Positions 1 through 7,464 of a stretch of 21,437 nt of DNA are shown here, in pieces; the stretch's first letter is position 1; every line of letters starts with the position of its first letter. The notes under the pieces are model-generated. The model did no database searches. It was given only the letters and a program-made list of their open reading frames with translations, and was not told the DNA's origin. The position numbers and the translations under genes were made by a program. This stretch comes from Candidatus Bathyarchaeota archaeon (GTDB taxonomy: Archaea; Thermoproteota; Bathyarchaeia; Bathyarchaeales; Bathyarchaeaceae), in assembly GCA_020350305.1 (NCBI GenBank), contig CP070709.1, positions 1,063,247 through 1,084,683 on the forward strand, given 5' to 3'.

Positions 1-390
1 TCCGGCACGGATATACTTGTCCGCCTCCACGACTCTTCGTGCGACAGCCATCAAAAGTGCCCATGCAAAATCCGCGGTGGTTTCAGTCAGCACTCCTGGC
101 GTGTTTGTAACGTAGATGCCCCTTTTTGTTGCTTCTTTCATGTCGATGTTATCGTATCCAACTGCAAATTGAGCTATTATCTTCAAGTTTGGCGCAACAT
201 CAAAAACTTCAGCGTCTATTTTATCTGTTAGAAGCGTGGCTAAGGCGTCTACCTTCACCGCCTTTTGAATGATCACCTGTTTGGGTGGAGGCGCAGAGTC
301 AATCCAGACTTCTGCATCGAATCGTTTTTTAATGATCCAAAGTCCTCTTTCTGGAATTTCACGGGTAACAAACACTTTGTGTTTCTGCAC
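1..390 (-). CDS. gyaR: D-isomer-specific 2-hydroxyacid dehydrogenase (glyoxylate/hydroxypyruvate reductase type), N-terminal part
   Basis: This is the first 130 codons of a gene whose 3' end lies outside the window. The translation starts VQKHKVFVTREIPERG and contains the family stretch APNLKIIAQFAVGYDNID, then RGIYVTNTPGVLTETTADFA. That is the catalytic-domain lead-in of the glyoxylate reductase/D-3-phosphoglycerate dehydrogenase superfamily. The NAD-binding GxGxxG motif and the catalytic Arg/Glu/His would lie beyond the edge and cannot be checked. GTG at 390 is well supported as the start: an in-frame TGA lies two codons upstream, and a GAGAGGG Shine-Dalgarno-like stretch precedes it by about 8 nt. 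The gene is divergent from a glycerate kinase, which suggests NAD(P)H-dependent reduction of glyoxylate or hydroxypyruvate. Phosphoglycerate dehydrogenase (SerA) cannot be fully excluded without the C-terminus. Confidence 0.85.
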   Translation of the reverse strand, partial: MQKHKVFVTREIPERGLWIIKKRFDAEVWIDSAPPPKQVIIQKAVKVDALATLLTDKIDAEVFDVAPNLKIIAQFAVGYDNIDMKEATKRGIYVTNTPGVLTETTADFAWALLMAVARRVVEADKYIRAG

Positions 391-506
391 GTCTCATTCC
401 CTCTCTATAGCCTCTTCCAATCCCTTATCCTTAGTAATTTATTGCACTTACGATAAAACGTTAAAGGAAAAGAGCCTTCATGCAAATTATACGTGAGGAG
501 ATGGGT

Positions 507-1886
507 ATGGTTGAAATCAAAAACAAAGAGGGACTCATAAACAATTCGAAGTCACCACTCGACAGAAAAGCTAGAAAACTAGCATTAAACAGCCTTGAAA
601 AAGCATTGAGAGCCGCTGATCCCAGAGGCATCATCGAATCTAAGGTCCAGTTGAAAGAGAGGATGCTTACGATTAACAAGCACCCGTTTGATTTGAAGAA
701 ATTCAACAACATATTCGTGGTGGGCGGTGGCAAAGCCAGCGGTTCAATGGCTGAAGCATTGGGGGTTATCCTAAAAGGCCATATAACCGACGGGATTCTG
801 AACGTCCCTTACACCAATGCCCATTATAAAGTTCAACGAATCAAACTTCAAGAGGCGGGTCACCCGGTTCCAGACGAAGCTGGTGTGAAAGGCACAAAAC
901 GCATGTTAGATTTAGTCAATCAAGCTGATGAAAACGATCTTATTATCTGTCTGATATCCGGCGGGGGTTCAAGCTTGATGACTTTGCCTCGCAACGAAAT
1001 ATCTCTTCAAGATAAGAAAATGGTTACAGAAGCCTTACTCAAATCGGGAGCCCCAATAAATGAAATCAACGCTGTGCGCAAACACATCTCAGACTTTAAG
1101 GGTGGGTGGCTAGCGATAAAGGCGTATCCAGCCACGGTCATAAACCTGCTTCTTTCTGACGTGGTGGGTGATCCCCTAGATGTTATAGCCTCAGGACCTA
1201 CCGTTCCCGACACTACCACATTTCAAGATGCAATAAAAGTTCTGAAAAAACACACGTTATGGAATAAGATTCCAGAGTCGGTGAAAAAAACCCTGCTTAA
1301 CGGCGAGAAAGGACAAGTATCAGAGACACCAAAAGGACACGACGCTGCGTTCAAGAGAGTCTATAACTTCATTGTTGGAAACAACCGTTCAGCAAGCCTT
1401 GCTGCCTACAACGAGCTTCGCGACGCGGGGCTCAATACGCTCTTCCTCACTTCCTATATGGAAGGGGAAGCCCGACACGTGGGGAGAATGTTTGCCGCCA
1501 TGGTCCGGGAGATTGTAGCGTCGGGAGAGCCGATTCCAAAACCTTCTGGCATAGTGGCTGGTGGAGAAACCACTGTGACGGTCGTTGGTAAGGGGACTGG
1601 AGGGCGGAACCAAGAAATTGCGTTAGGAGCCGCATTGAAAATAGACGGGATAAAGGGAGCAGTTATCGCGTCGATAAGCACGGATGGCGTAGATGGACCA
1701 ACCGATGCAGCTGGGGCCTTAGCAGACGGAAAAACAATACTCCGTTCTCGAGAGTTAGAGTTAAACGCGGAGGACTTTCTTGGGGCGAACGATTCGTATG
1801 CTTTTTTCTCGAAGTTAGGCGACCTGATCTTTACAGGACCAACAGGCACGAATGTTAATGACATCTCAGTAATCGTGGTGATATAA
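507..1886 (+). CDS. gckA: Glycerate 2-kinase (GckA/MOFRL family)
   Basis: Phosphorylates D-glycerate with ATP to 2-phosphoglycerate, feeding lower glycolysis. It is 459 aa from the preferred start, normal for the archaeal family. Visible motifs are GGGKASG (about residues 73-79), SGGGSSLM (151-158), INEINAVRKHISDFKGG (184-200), a VGNNRSA segment, GGETTV followed by GTGGRNQE, and STDGVDGPTDAAGA near the C-terminus. The last two are the MOFRL-domain signature. In-frame ATGs occur at 480, 501 and 507. GAGGAG at 495-500 sits 6 nt before ATG 507, so I chose that one. The gene is divergent from a glyoxylate/hydroxypyruvate reductase, with about 116 nt between the starts. The pair could run hydroxypyruvate to D-glycerate to 2-phosphoglycerate; that coupling is inferred from position and known enzyme roles. 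Confidence 0.93.
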   Translation: MVEIKNKEGLINNSKSPLDRKARKLALNSLEKALRAADPRGIIESKVQLKERMLTINKHPFDLKKFNNIFVVGGGKASGSMAEALGVILKGHITDGILNVPYTNAHYKVQRIKLQEAGHPVPDEAGVKGTKRMLDLVNQADENDLIICLISGGGSSLMTLPRNEISLQDKKMVTEALLKSGAPINEINAVRKHISDFKGGWLAIKAYPATVINLLLSDVVGDPLDVIASGPTVPDTTTFQDAIKVLKKHTLWNKIPESVKKTLLNGEKGQVSETPKGHDAAFKRVYNFIVGNNRSASLAAYNELRDAGLNTLFLTSYMEGEARHVGRMFAAMVREIVASGEPIPKPSGIVAGGETTVTVVGKGTGGRNQEIALGAALKIDGIKGAVIASISTDGVDGPTDAAGALADGKTILRSRELELNAEDFLGANDSYAFFSKLGDLIFTGPTGTNVNDISVIVVI

Positions 1887-1988
1887 TGATAGAAAGCGTG
1901 TCTATGAATATGCCCTTATAGGGTGTGTGCGAAACAGTAAATGTTATGAGCAAAATAGGTATGAAACAGAACTCTGAGAGGTCTATCC

Positions 1989-3356
1989 TTGAAGAAGAAG
2001 TTTGATGCAATTGTGGTTGGTGCTGGAACTGGAGGATGTATGGCCGCAAAAACCGTGGCGGATGCTGGCTTTGAAGTTGGTCTAATCGACCGGAAAAGAG
2101 AAGAAAACGTGGGAGACAAAGTTTGTGGAGACGCCATAGGAAGACATCACTTTGACAACCTTGGATTATGTTATCCCGCGGGGAAAGAGCTGGAGCGAGA
2201 GATGGTTGGAGTTAAGGTTTATTCACCTGATGTGGAAACTGTTTTCAAAGTCGAAGGAGAAAACCTCTACGGGTTCATGGTCAACCGTTACCTCTTTGGA
2301 CAGAGATTGTTAAAAATCGCAACCGACGCCGGAGCAACTTTCATAGAATCAACTCAAGCGTTAAAACCCATGATAAAGGATCATTTTATCACTGGAGTCT
2401 TGACAAAGAATCTGAAAACAAGAGAAGAGCTCACGTTATCTAGTCAAGTTGTTATAGAGGCAAGCGGTCTTTCAGGTGCCTTACGTACGAAACTTCCTCC
2501 TGAAATCGGAATTGACACAACCATCCAGAAAGAAGACGTGATTGTCTGTTATAGAGAGATTCGTAAAGTAAAACAACAAATCCCTGATCCAGATTTTTGC
2601 GAGATTTATCTTAATCTCCAATTTGCCCCAGGAGGATATTCTTGGGTTTTTCCGGAAACCGACACAAAAGTTAACGTAGGCTTAGGAGTAGTTGCATCTG
2701 GTGGTTCCCCAAACCCCAAAAAACAGCTTTATGACTGTATTCTGTCCAAACAACTGTTCAAGAACTCATCTGTTGTGACAGGCGGTGGAGGACAGGTTCC
2801 AACTCGTAGACCCCTAGATTGTATGACTGGAAATGGCATTGCCATCATTGGAGACGCTGCCTGTCAAGTAAACCCTATTCACGGTGGTGGAATAGGACCC
2901 TCCATGATGGGAGGCGCAACAGCTGGAAAAACAATCGTCGAGGCTATAGGCAATGACGATGTAAGTCGAAGCGGGCTATGGTCATATAATTCCAGCTATA
3001 TGCAATCTTATGGAGCTAAGCAAGCAGGTCTTGATGTTTTCCGTCTGTTTCTTCAAGGATTGAGTAACGACGACCTAAATTATGGAATGAAGTATCGATT
3101 GATCACTGAAGAGGACCTTCTCAAATCAAGCATGGGTGAAGATATTCGTCTCAACTTGACCGAAAAAACTGTCCGGATACTTAGAGGAGTAAGAAAGCTC
3201 AGTTTCCTAAAAAAGCTACGTAAAACAACAAGTTTGATAAAGAGAATGCGTGAACACTATCGGAATTATCCGACTTCACCTCAAGCCTTTAGTGAGTGGA
3301 GAAAGAAAATGCGGCATTTAGTTGAAAAAGCTGTCAAAATGCGAGTTGCGTCGTGA
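1989..3356 (+). CDS. Geranylgeranyl reductase family FAD-dependent oxidoreductase
   Basis: Likely a flavoprotein that saturates isoprenoid chains, such as archaeal (di)geranylgeranyl lipids, at the membrane. The 455-aa protein begins with a Rossmann FAD motif, GAGTGG (residues 11-16). The family CGDA box is at 46-49. The active-site motif Y-x-W-x-F-P-x8-G-x-G appears as YSWVFP (217-222) followed by GLG. The second FAD contact reads GDAACQVNPIHGGGI (288-302). Start is TTG at 1989, with GAGAGGT just upstream. The stop overlaps the GTG that could start the next gene, so transcription is probably shared with Dph6. Archaeal genomes often hold several paralogs of this family, so the exact substrate (archaeal phospholipid, quinone or other isoprenoid) cannot be fixed from sequence. 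Confidence 0.9.
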   Translation: MKKKFDAIVVGAGTGGCMAAKTVADAGFEVGLIDRKREENVGDKVCGDAIGRHHFDNLGLCYPAGKELEREMVGVKVYSPDVETVFKVEGENLYGFMVNRYLFGQRLLKIATDAGATFIESTQALKPMIKDHFITGVLTKNLKTREELTLSSQVVIEASGLSGALRTKLPPEIGIDTTIQKEDVIVCYREIRKVKQQIPDPDFCEIYLNLQFAPGGYSWVFPETDTKVNVGLGVVASGGSPNPKKQLYDCILSKQLFKNSSVVTGGGGQVPTRRPLDCMTGNGIAIIGDAACQVNPIHGGGIGPSMMGGATAGKTIVEAIGNDDVSRSGLWSYNSSYMQSYGAKQAGLDVFRLFLQGLSNDDLNYGMKYRLITEEDLLKSSMGEDIRLNLTEKTVRILRGVRKLSFLKKLRKTTSLIKRMREHYRNYPTSPQAFSEWRKKMRHLVEKAVKMRVAS

Positions 3357-3358
3357 TT

Positions 3359-4045
3359 ATGCATGTTGCAGTACTAGTCACAGGCGGGAAAGACTCCGCA
3401 CTAGCACTCTATCGTGTTCTGAAAGAGGGTTATCAAGTAAAACATCTTGCCGCTATGCTTCCTCAGAGTGAAGACAGTTGGATGTTTCATTCTCTCAACA
3501 TTCATTTGGTTGACCTCTTTGCTGAAGCTGCGAGAATTCCATTAGTGAAGGCTGAAACTGCTGGACTCAAAGAAACGGAGATAGAAGACCTACAAAATTT
3601 GCTTGAAACCCTTGACATAGAAGGAGTTGTGTCCGGGGCGATTTCGTCGCAATACCAGAAGAAGCGAATCGACAAAATCTGCCGAGAACTGAACCTGAAA
3701 TCTATTACTCCTCTCTGGCACGAAGATCCAAAACAACTACTGAAAGAAATTGTCCGTCTCAATTTTCATGTCATTGTTGTGGGCGCCTACGCATATGGTT
3801 TCGATCAGAGCTGGCTTGGAAGAAAAATAGACTCAGCAACACTAGATGATCTTAATGAATTGAACAAACAGCATCAAATATCTCTAGTTGGTGAAGGTGG
3901 CGAATACGAAACTCTGGTTCTTGATGCACCGTTCTTTAGGAAAAGAATACAGTTGCTTCGCGCCGATAAGGTTTGGGAAGATGATAGTGGATACTTGCTT
4001 GTGAAAGAAGCAAAGCTTGTAGAAGACGCGGAAAAGGTTTATTAA
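3359..4045 (+). CDS. dph6: Diphthine-ammonia ligase (Dph6-type ATP pyrophosphatase)
   Basis: Completes diphthamide on elongation factor 2 by ATP-dependent amidation of diphthine, in the cytoplasm. It is about 229 aa, typical for single-domain archaeal Dph6 (MJ0570-like). The N-terminus MHVAVLVTGGKDSALALYR holds the PP-loop (TGGKDS, residues 8-13; the family usually has SGGKDS). The C-terminal family motif GEGGEYETLVLDAPFF is intact. GTG at 3353 would overlap the upstream stop codon (GTGA) and add two residues. ATG at 3359 gives the canonical family N-terminus and is preferred, with no strong ribosome-binding site for either. It is tightly linked to the reductase gene and followed by eL15. The link to translation (EF-2 modification next to ribosomal genes) fits the neighbourhood. 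Confidence 0.9.
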   Translation: MHVAVLVTGGKDSALALYRVLKEGYQVKHLAAMLPQSEDSWMFHSLNIHLVDLFAEAARIPLVKAETAGLKETEIEDLQNLLETLDIEGVVSGAISSQYQKKRIDKICRELNLKSITPLWHEDPKQLLKEIVRLNFHVIVVGAYAYGFDQSWLGRKIDSATLDDLNELNKQHQISLVGEGGEYETLVLDAPFFRKRIQLLRADKVWEDDSGYLLVKEAKLVEDAEKVY

Positions 4046-4097
4046 TTGTCTTGACGGTGAGGTTGAACCGTAAACGTGAAGAGAGAGGGTTTAGGAA

Positions 4098-4688
4098 ATG
4101 ACCTACAAACACATCGCTGCAGCTTGGAAACGACCTGAAGCTTCCTTTGTAAAAGAGTTAATGTGGCACAGAGCCATAGAATGGCGGAAACAGCCAACAA
4201 TTCTCAGAATTGAAAAGCCGACGAGACTGGATCGAGCGAGAAAGCTAGGATACAAAGCCAAGCAGGGATTTGTCGTCGCTCGTGTTCGTGTTAGGCGCGG
4301 AGGCGTTCGGAGACGTCGGCCGAAAGGAGGTAGAAGGCCCAAACGTATGGGTATTACGAAATTCAAGCCCGCGAAAAGCTTGAGGTTCATTGGTGAGGAA
4401 AGAGTGGCAAGAAAGTTTCCAAATCTAGAGGTTTTGAACTCTTACTGGGTTTGGGAGGACGGGCGTTCAAAATGGTTTGAAGTGATTCTTGTTGACCCAA
4501 GTCATCCAGTCATTAAATCAGATAAAGATATCAATTGGATCTGTGAGGGAGTTCATCGTGGTCGAGTGTTCCGTGGATTAACCAGCGCTGGCAAGGAGAT
4601 CCGGGGACTTCAGCATAAAGGTCGTGGAGCAGAGAAGGCTAGGTCGAGCCGCAGAGTTAGGTGGAAGCGAAAAGAAGCAAGAAGATGA
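4098..4688 (+). CDS. rpl15e: 50S ribosomal protein L15e (eL15)
   Basis: An archaeal/eukaryotic-type large-subunit protein of 196 aa, the usual length. The start [14 protein letters not shown], the segment [20 protein letters not shown], the very basic [20 protein letters not shown] and the C-terminal [12 protein letters not shown] are characteristic of eL15. ATG 4098 is preceded by a purine-rich GAGAGAGGG stretch. In archaea this gene belongs to the exosome/RNase P/ribosome superoperon, and COG1325 and the RNase P genes do follow here after a short interruption. Identification is secure. Confidence 0.97.
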   Translation: MTYKHIAAAWKRPEASFVKELMWHRAIEWRKQPTILRIEKPTRLDRARKLGYKAKQGFVVARVRVRRGGVRRRRPKGGRRPKRMGITKFKPAKSLRFIGEERVARKFPNLEVLNSYWVWEDGRSKWFEVILVDPSHPVIKSDKDINWICEGVHRGRVFRGLTSAGKEIRGLQHKGRGAEKARSSRRVRWKRKEARR

Positions 4689-4753
4689 GAAGGACTACAC
4701 TTCCCTAGATTCTAACCAATGAATATCAAACTTAGAATCCCAGGGCGTTTGGA

Positions 4754-4760
4754 TTTTTTT
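4754..4760 (+). terminator. T-tract terminator downstream of eL15
   Basis: A run of seven T, followed by CTTG, lies about 65 nt after the eL15 stop, between convergent eL15 and arginine decarboxylase genes. Archaeal RNA polymerase terminates at U-rich stretches without needing a strong hairpin. Support is positional only, and no stem precedes it. Confidence 0.35.
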
Positions 4761-4801
4761 CTTGTTGGACAGAGTCTTGGGAGTTGAACCGCTGGGTAGC
4801 G

Positions 4802-5263
4802 TTATGGCATGAAAACTAGTGCTGCTATGACACAGCCATAATTTTCTATGGGCACTCTCAAAACCTCTGTTCGATAACCTATTTTACCGATTTCGATTTC
4901 TCGTGTCTTAGCCATCTCTTTGATTTTCCATTCAAGAGTTTCTTTTAGGGTTTTTTTATCCATGTGTCCATTAGCCTCTGCTACAAGCCCGTGTTTCATG
5001 TTTTTTTCCCAGGCCCACGCGATTCCAGCTGCAATCGTTGTTTCTCCTTTTCCGTCCATTCTGGCTATCACCGTGTAAGTGATGGAACCGGCGGGTATTT
5101 TCTTCCATTCTCTTTCTTTGCATGTAGGTGGAAGTATGGAACTCACTGGAACTAAGTTACATTGCTCTATTCTAGCGTTTTTCAGGGCGCGGTCGAAGGC
5201 GTTAAGTTGAGAAATCGGACTGATTGCTTCTCCGCCTGTTACAAAAAATTCTTTAGGAATCAT
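4802..5263 (-). CDS. pdaD: Pyruvoyl-dependent arginine decarboxylase (PvlArgDC)
   Basis: Decarboxylates arginine to agmatine, the precursor of archaeal polyamines and of agmatidine in tRNA-Ile. The proenzyme self-cleaves between two serines, giving a beta chain and an alpha chain with an N-terminal pyruvoyl group. The cleavage site is visible as LVPVSSILPP. Other family marks are NAFDRALKNARIEQCN, PAGSITYTVIARMDG, the glutamate in GLVAEANGHMDK, and the C-terminal YGCVIAALVF. From ATG 5263 it is 153 aa, starting MIPKEFFVTGG. A TTG at 5287 would add eight residues (with a basic RKK). An AT-rich TATA-like stretch about 17 nt upstream of that TTG would put transcript starts near or past it, so the ATG is preferred. 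It is convergent with eL15 and divergent from eL13. Confidence 0.92.
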   Translation of the reverse strand: MIPKEFFVTGGEAISPISQLNAFDRALKNARIEQCNLVPVSSILPPTCKEREWKKIPAGSITYTVIARMDGKGETTIAAGIAWAWEKNMKHGLVAEANGHMDKKTLKETLEWKIKEMAKTREIEIGKIGYRTEVLRVPIENYGCVIAALVFMP

Positions 5264-5375
5264 TTTCTGTTTTTTCCTTGCTGGCAACGTAGTGCAATCA
5301 ATAAAACTGCATTATTAACTTTGCGATGAACATTCCATGGTCTCTTCGAGGTTTCTTAAGACGATTTTAACGAAA

Positions 5376-5383
5376 TCTATATC
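5376..5383 (+). promoter_or_regulatory. TATA-like box for the eL13 gene
   Basis: TCTATATC lies about 25-28 nt before a predicted transcription start near 5405, which would leave a very short leader before ATG 5414. This fits archaeal TBP/TFB promoters. It is inferred from spacing and sequence only. Confidence 0.4.
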
Positions 5384-5413
5384 AAACTTCATTACATCAC
5401 TCTAAGTTGAATA

Positions 5414-5680
5414 ATGATGAAGATTCAATCAATGGTGCAGAAAAGGAAGGACAGAACCCGAAAGGGCAAAGGTTTCAGCAGAGGCGAACTGAAGGATGCT
5501 AGGATAGATTTCCAGCAGGCACTCAAGTTGGCGATACCTATCGATCTGAGAAGAAAAACGAAACATCCCGATAACGTCAAAATCATAAAAGAGCGCATGA
5601 GAAAATTGGGTTCGAAACCTAAGAAGAGAAAAAAAGAAGTGTTACCGGACAAACGGCGGAAACACACTAAAGATCAGTGA
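5414..5680 (+). CDS. rpl13e: 50S ribosomal protein L13e (eL13), archaeal short form
   Basis: A small (88 aa), very basic protein. The core GFSRGELKDARIDFQQALKL, then IPIDLRRKTKHPDNVKIIKERM, matches the archaeal/eukaryotic L13e pattern (a GF(S/T)xxELKxAG-like motif, then a helix, then IPVDxRRRSxxxxNVxxLKE). Only that core is present. Eukaryotic L13 has a long N-terminal extension that is missing here, as in archaeal homologues. In-frame ATGs at 5414, 5417 and 5432 are all possible. The TATA-like box near 5380 favours the first pair. eL13 is mostly found in TACK and Asgard archaea and eukaryotes, so it helps place the organism. Confidence 0.85.
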   Translation: MMKIQSMVQKRKDRTRKGKGFSRGELKDARIDFQQALKLAIPIDLRRKTKHPDNVKIIKERMRKLGSKPKKRKKEVLPDKRRKHTKDQ

Positions 5681-5739
5681 AGGCTAAAATATTAAGATAG
5701 GACTATTCGTAAAGTTAGCGCGCAGGGGTTTCGCCTCCA

Positions 5740-6174
5740 ATGTCCACAGCTTACATTGATATACGTTTCTTCGCACACGCCACCGAGGACTTGGACAAGG
5801 TCATCGAAGCGGTCCAGAATGTTCTTCCAGCTGACTATGTTGACGACATAGTATTCAGAAGAGACAATCTGCAAGGCCACTATGGCAATTCTATCCTCCT
5901 TTTCGAAACCAGAATAAAGAAAAAAGAAATAGTCAAAGCTGTTGTCGAGAATTTTTCTTCACGCCTTGAAGAGTCAGATAAAAAAGCGTTACATGAGGAA
6001 ATCGATTTGCACATGCAGAAAGGAAGTCTCTACATTCGACTAGATAAACAAGCCGCCCTCCAAGGAGAGCTCAAGCTCTGCACCACCGACGCCATTCGTT
6101 TACGCATACGATTCAAGAAAGCCAAAACTGAAGACATTATCAAGACGTGCCAAGACCTTGGGATACTGCCATGA
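5740..6174 (+). CDS. RNA-binding protein of the DUF54/COG1325 family (exosome-linked)
   Basis: A 144-aa protein starting STAYIDIRFFAHATEDLDKV, with YVDDIVFRRDNLQGHYGNSI, FSSRLEESDKKALHEEI and a C-terminal RLRIRFKK. These are the conserved parts of COG1325, a predicted RNA-binding family long listed as exosome-associated because of its place in the archaeal superoperon. Its biochemical role is not settled. Here it is followed, with an ATGA overlap, by RNase P component 3, so it is translationally coupled to RNase P production. The ribosome-binding site before ATG 5740 is weak (AGGGG about 12 nt upstream). Confidence 0.88.
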   Translation: MSTAYIDIRFFAHATEDLDKVIEAVQNVLPADYVDDIVFRRDNLQGHYGNSILLFETRIKKKEIVKAVVENFSSRLEESDKKALHEEIDLHMQKGSLYIRLDKQAALQGELKLCTTDAIRLRIRFKKAKTEDIIKTCQDLGILP

Positions 6175-7007
6175 GAAAGTTTATCGATACACACCTTCGT
6201 CCACCAATCGCCAATTCTAATCACGTAGAGAAAATGGTCAATAAATCTTCTGACCTAGGATATCAATTGATTGGCATACCAATACAACCGAACCTCATGC
6301 GAGACACGATCCATGAACTGCAACGCATCTGTAGCGACGCTAAAATAGACATTGTTACAAGGCTTGATCTCGCACCCAATACGCCCCACGAACTACTGCT
6401 AGACCTGCGCCGTTTCAGGCGAAGGTTCGAAATCGTTTCGGTTACGTGCAACTCAAAGTCTGTCGCAAGACAGGCAGCTAAAGATCGGCGGGTAGACCTT
6501 CTGTCTTTTCCCGCAACCGACCTCCGTAAGCGATTTTTTGATTATGCCGAGGCGGAGCTTGCTTCTAAGGCTTTGTCATCCCTTGAAATAGATATGGCGC
6601 CACTTCTTTCGCTAAAAGGGTTTTCGAGAATTCGTCTTCTTTCACGTCTACGAAAAGAGGTAGTCATCGCAAAAAGATTTGGCGTACCAGTCATACTTTC
6701 TAGTGGAGCAAAAGATCCGTACCTCATGAGAAGTCCCTATGATTACGCCGCTCTAGCTGCTCTCTTTGACATGCCTCAAGAGCCTGTGTTGTGTGCCCTT
6801 TCAGAGAACCCCCTTGCAATAATCAAGCGGAACAGAGAAAAGCTGAACTCAGATTATATAGCTCCAGGCATACGCATTATAAGAAATCCAAGGAGGAAAG
6901 CATTTGCCTCGACGCATGAGAAGACGCTATCTCCATCTGACGATTGTGAGCGAACAACTTCTCAACGAAAAAGATGTGATACACGCCATTTGGGACGCCA
7001 TCCTTAA
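6171..7007 (+). CDS. rnp3: Ribonuclease P protein component 3 (Rpp30 family)
   Basis: Archaeal homologue of Rpp30, a PHP/TIM-barrel-like protein that pairs with Pop5 (component 2) to activate the catalytic domain of RNase P RNA for tRNA 5' processing. The first residues MRKFIDTHLRPP, then LGYQLIGIPIQP, VTRLDLAPNT, RRVDLLSFPA, LEIDMAPLL, VVIAKRFGVPVILSSGAKD and MRSPYDYAALA are typical of the family. ATG 6171 overlaps the stop of the COG1325 gene (ATGA), and earlier in-frame ATGs would only extend into that gene. The barrel-like family core ends near IAPGIRIIRNPRR. The last 35 or so residues lie almost wholly inside the downstream component 2 gene in another frame and look like unstructured read-through. 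Confidence 0.92.
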   Translation: MRKFIDTHLRPPIANSNHVEKMVNKSSDLGYQLIGIPIQPNLMRDTIHELQRICSDAKIDIVTRLDLAPNTPHELLLDLRRFRRRFEIVSVTCNSKSVARQAAKDRRVDLLSFPATDLRKRFFDYAEAELASKALSSLEIDMAPLLSLKGFSRIRLLSRLRKEVVIAKRFGVPVILSSGAKDPYLMRSPYDYAALAALFDMPQEPVLCALSENPLAIIKRNREKLNSDYIAPGIRIIRNPRRKAFASTHEKTLSPSDDCERTTSQRKRCDTRHLGRHP

Positions 7008-7224
7008 ACTCTTTGGGGAATACGGCGCTAGTCAAGTAAACCTAGCCCTTATTGAATACGCGCCACAGAAAAGTTACGCAGTTGTACGCTGTCTACACAA
7101 AGCCCTAGAAATGGTGAAAACTTCCATCGCTTCCATAACCGAGATTAACGGAAAACCTGTAGTGGTTCATATTGTAGGGGTTTCTGGAACGTTGAAGGCC
7201 CTTCGCAAAAAAGCAGCAATGTAG
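6904..7224 (+). CDS. rnp2: Ribonuclease P protein component 2 (Pop5/Rpp14 family)
   Basis: The partner of Rpp30 in the archaeal RNase P holoenzyme. The 106-aa product starts RRMRRRYLHLTIVSEQLLNEKDV. It contains AIWDAILKLFGEYGASQVNLAL, a segment KSYAVVRCLHKALEMVKTSI and the end VHIVGVSGTLKALRKKA, all matching the Pop5 alpha-beta fold pattern. Start is TTG 6904. A near-consensus Shine-Dalgarno (AGGAGG, 6891-6896) sits 7 nt upstream, which decides it over ATG 6916. The gene overlaps the 3' end of component 3 by 104 nt in a different frame. Component 2 normally begins close to this point relative to its fold, so the overlap probably reflects a 3' extension of component 3. Confidence 0.92.
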   Translation: MPRRMRRRYLHLTIVSEQLLNEKDVIHAIWDAILKLFGEYGASQVNLALIEYAPQKSYAVVRCLHKALEMVKTSIASITEINGKPVVVHIVGVSGTLKALRKKAAM

Positions 7225-7267
7225 ATGCATGATGCAAAGTTTATCTGCTGGAACGTTTTCATTTATA

Positions 7268-7358
7268 ATGGGGGATGATGTAGCCGTCCCAGACCGACAT
7301 TAGTGGATGAGGATCTCATGACGAACAGACCCCATCTTCTGATAACTGCCATTTTTTC
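7268..7358 (+). ncRNA. Candidate structured small RNA (possibly C/D-box-like)
   Basis: The gap between the RNase P genes and the GYD gene has RNA-gene features. TTTATCT at 7240-7246 is a TATA-like box about 26 nt before 7268. ATGGGG (7268-7273) pairs exactly with CCCCAT (7330-7335). An inner hairpin ATGAG-GAT-CTCAT lies at 7307-7319. A T-run (7352-7357) could end the transcript. Box-like motifs also occur: ATGATGT (7275-7281), 12 nt, CCGA (7294-7297); then ATGACGA (7318-7324), 14 nt, CTGA (7339-7342). Each is at most one base from the C/D consensus (RUGAUGA, CUGA). The D'-C' spacing of about 20 nt is too long for a classic archaeal C/D sRNA, so the class is uncertain. Confidence 0.3.
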
Positions 7359-7443
7359 CTTTCATGCTTAACCTAAGTGTTGTGGAAATCTCAAACGCCA
7401 AGCCTGCATTCTTTCATAGTCAAGAAGAAAAAAGGAGGAAAAT

Positions 7444-7464
7444 GTAGACTTGTTTCTACTTTTT
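7444..7464 (+). terminator. Hairpin plus T-run terminator
   Basis: GTAGA (7444-7448) and TCTAC (7455-7459) form a 5-bp stem with a 6-nt loop, directly followed by TTTTT and CTTT on the + strand. It would end rightward transcripts from the RNase P side and overlaps the last codons of the convergent GYD gene. Confidence 0.35.

Noticed and set aside
461..733. 90-aa open frame opposite glycerate kinase
   Set aside because: It is antisense to a well-supported gene and has low-complexity, family-less sequence; the same holds for the other antisense frames across the window.
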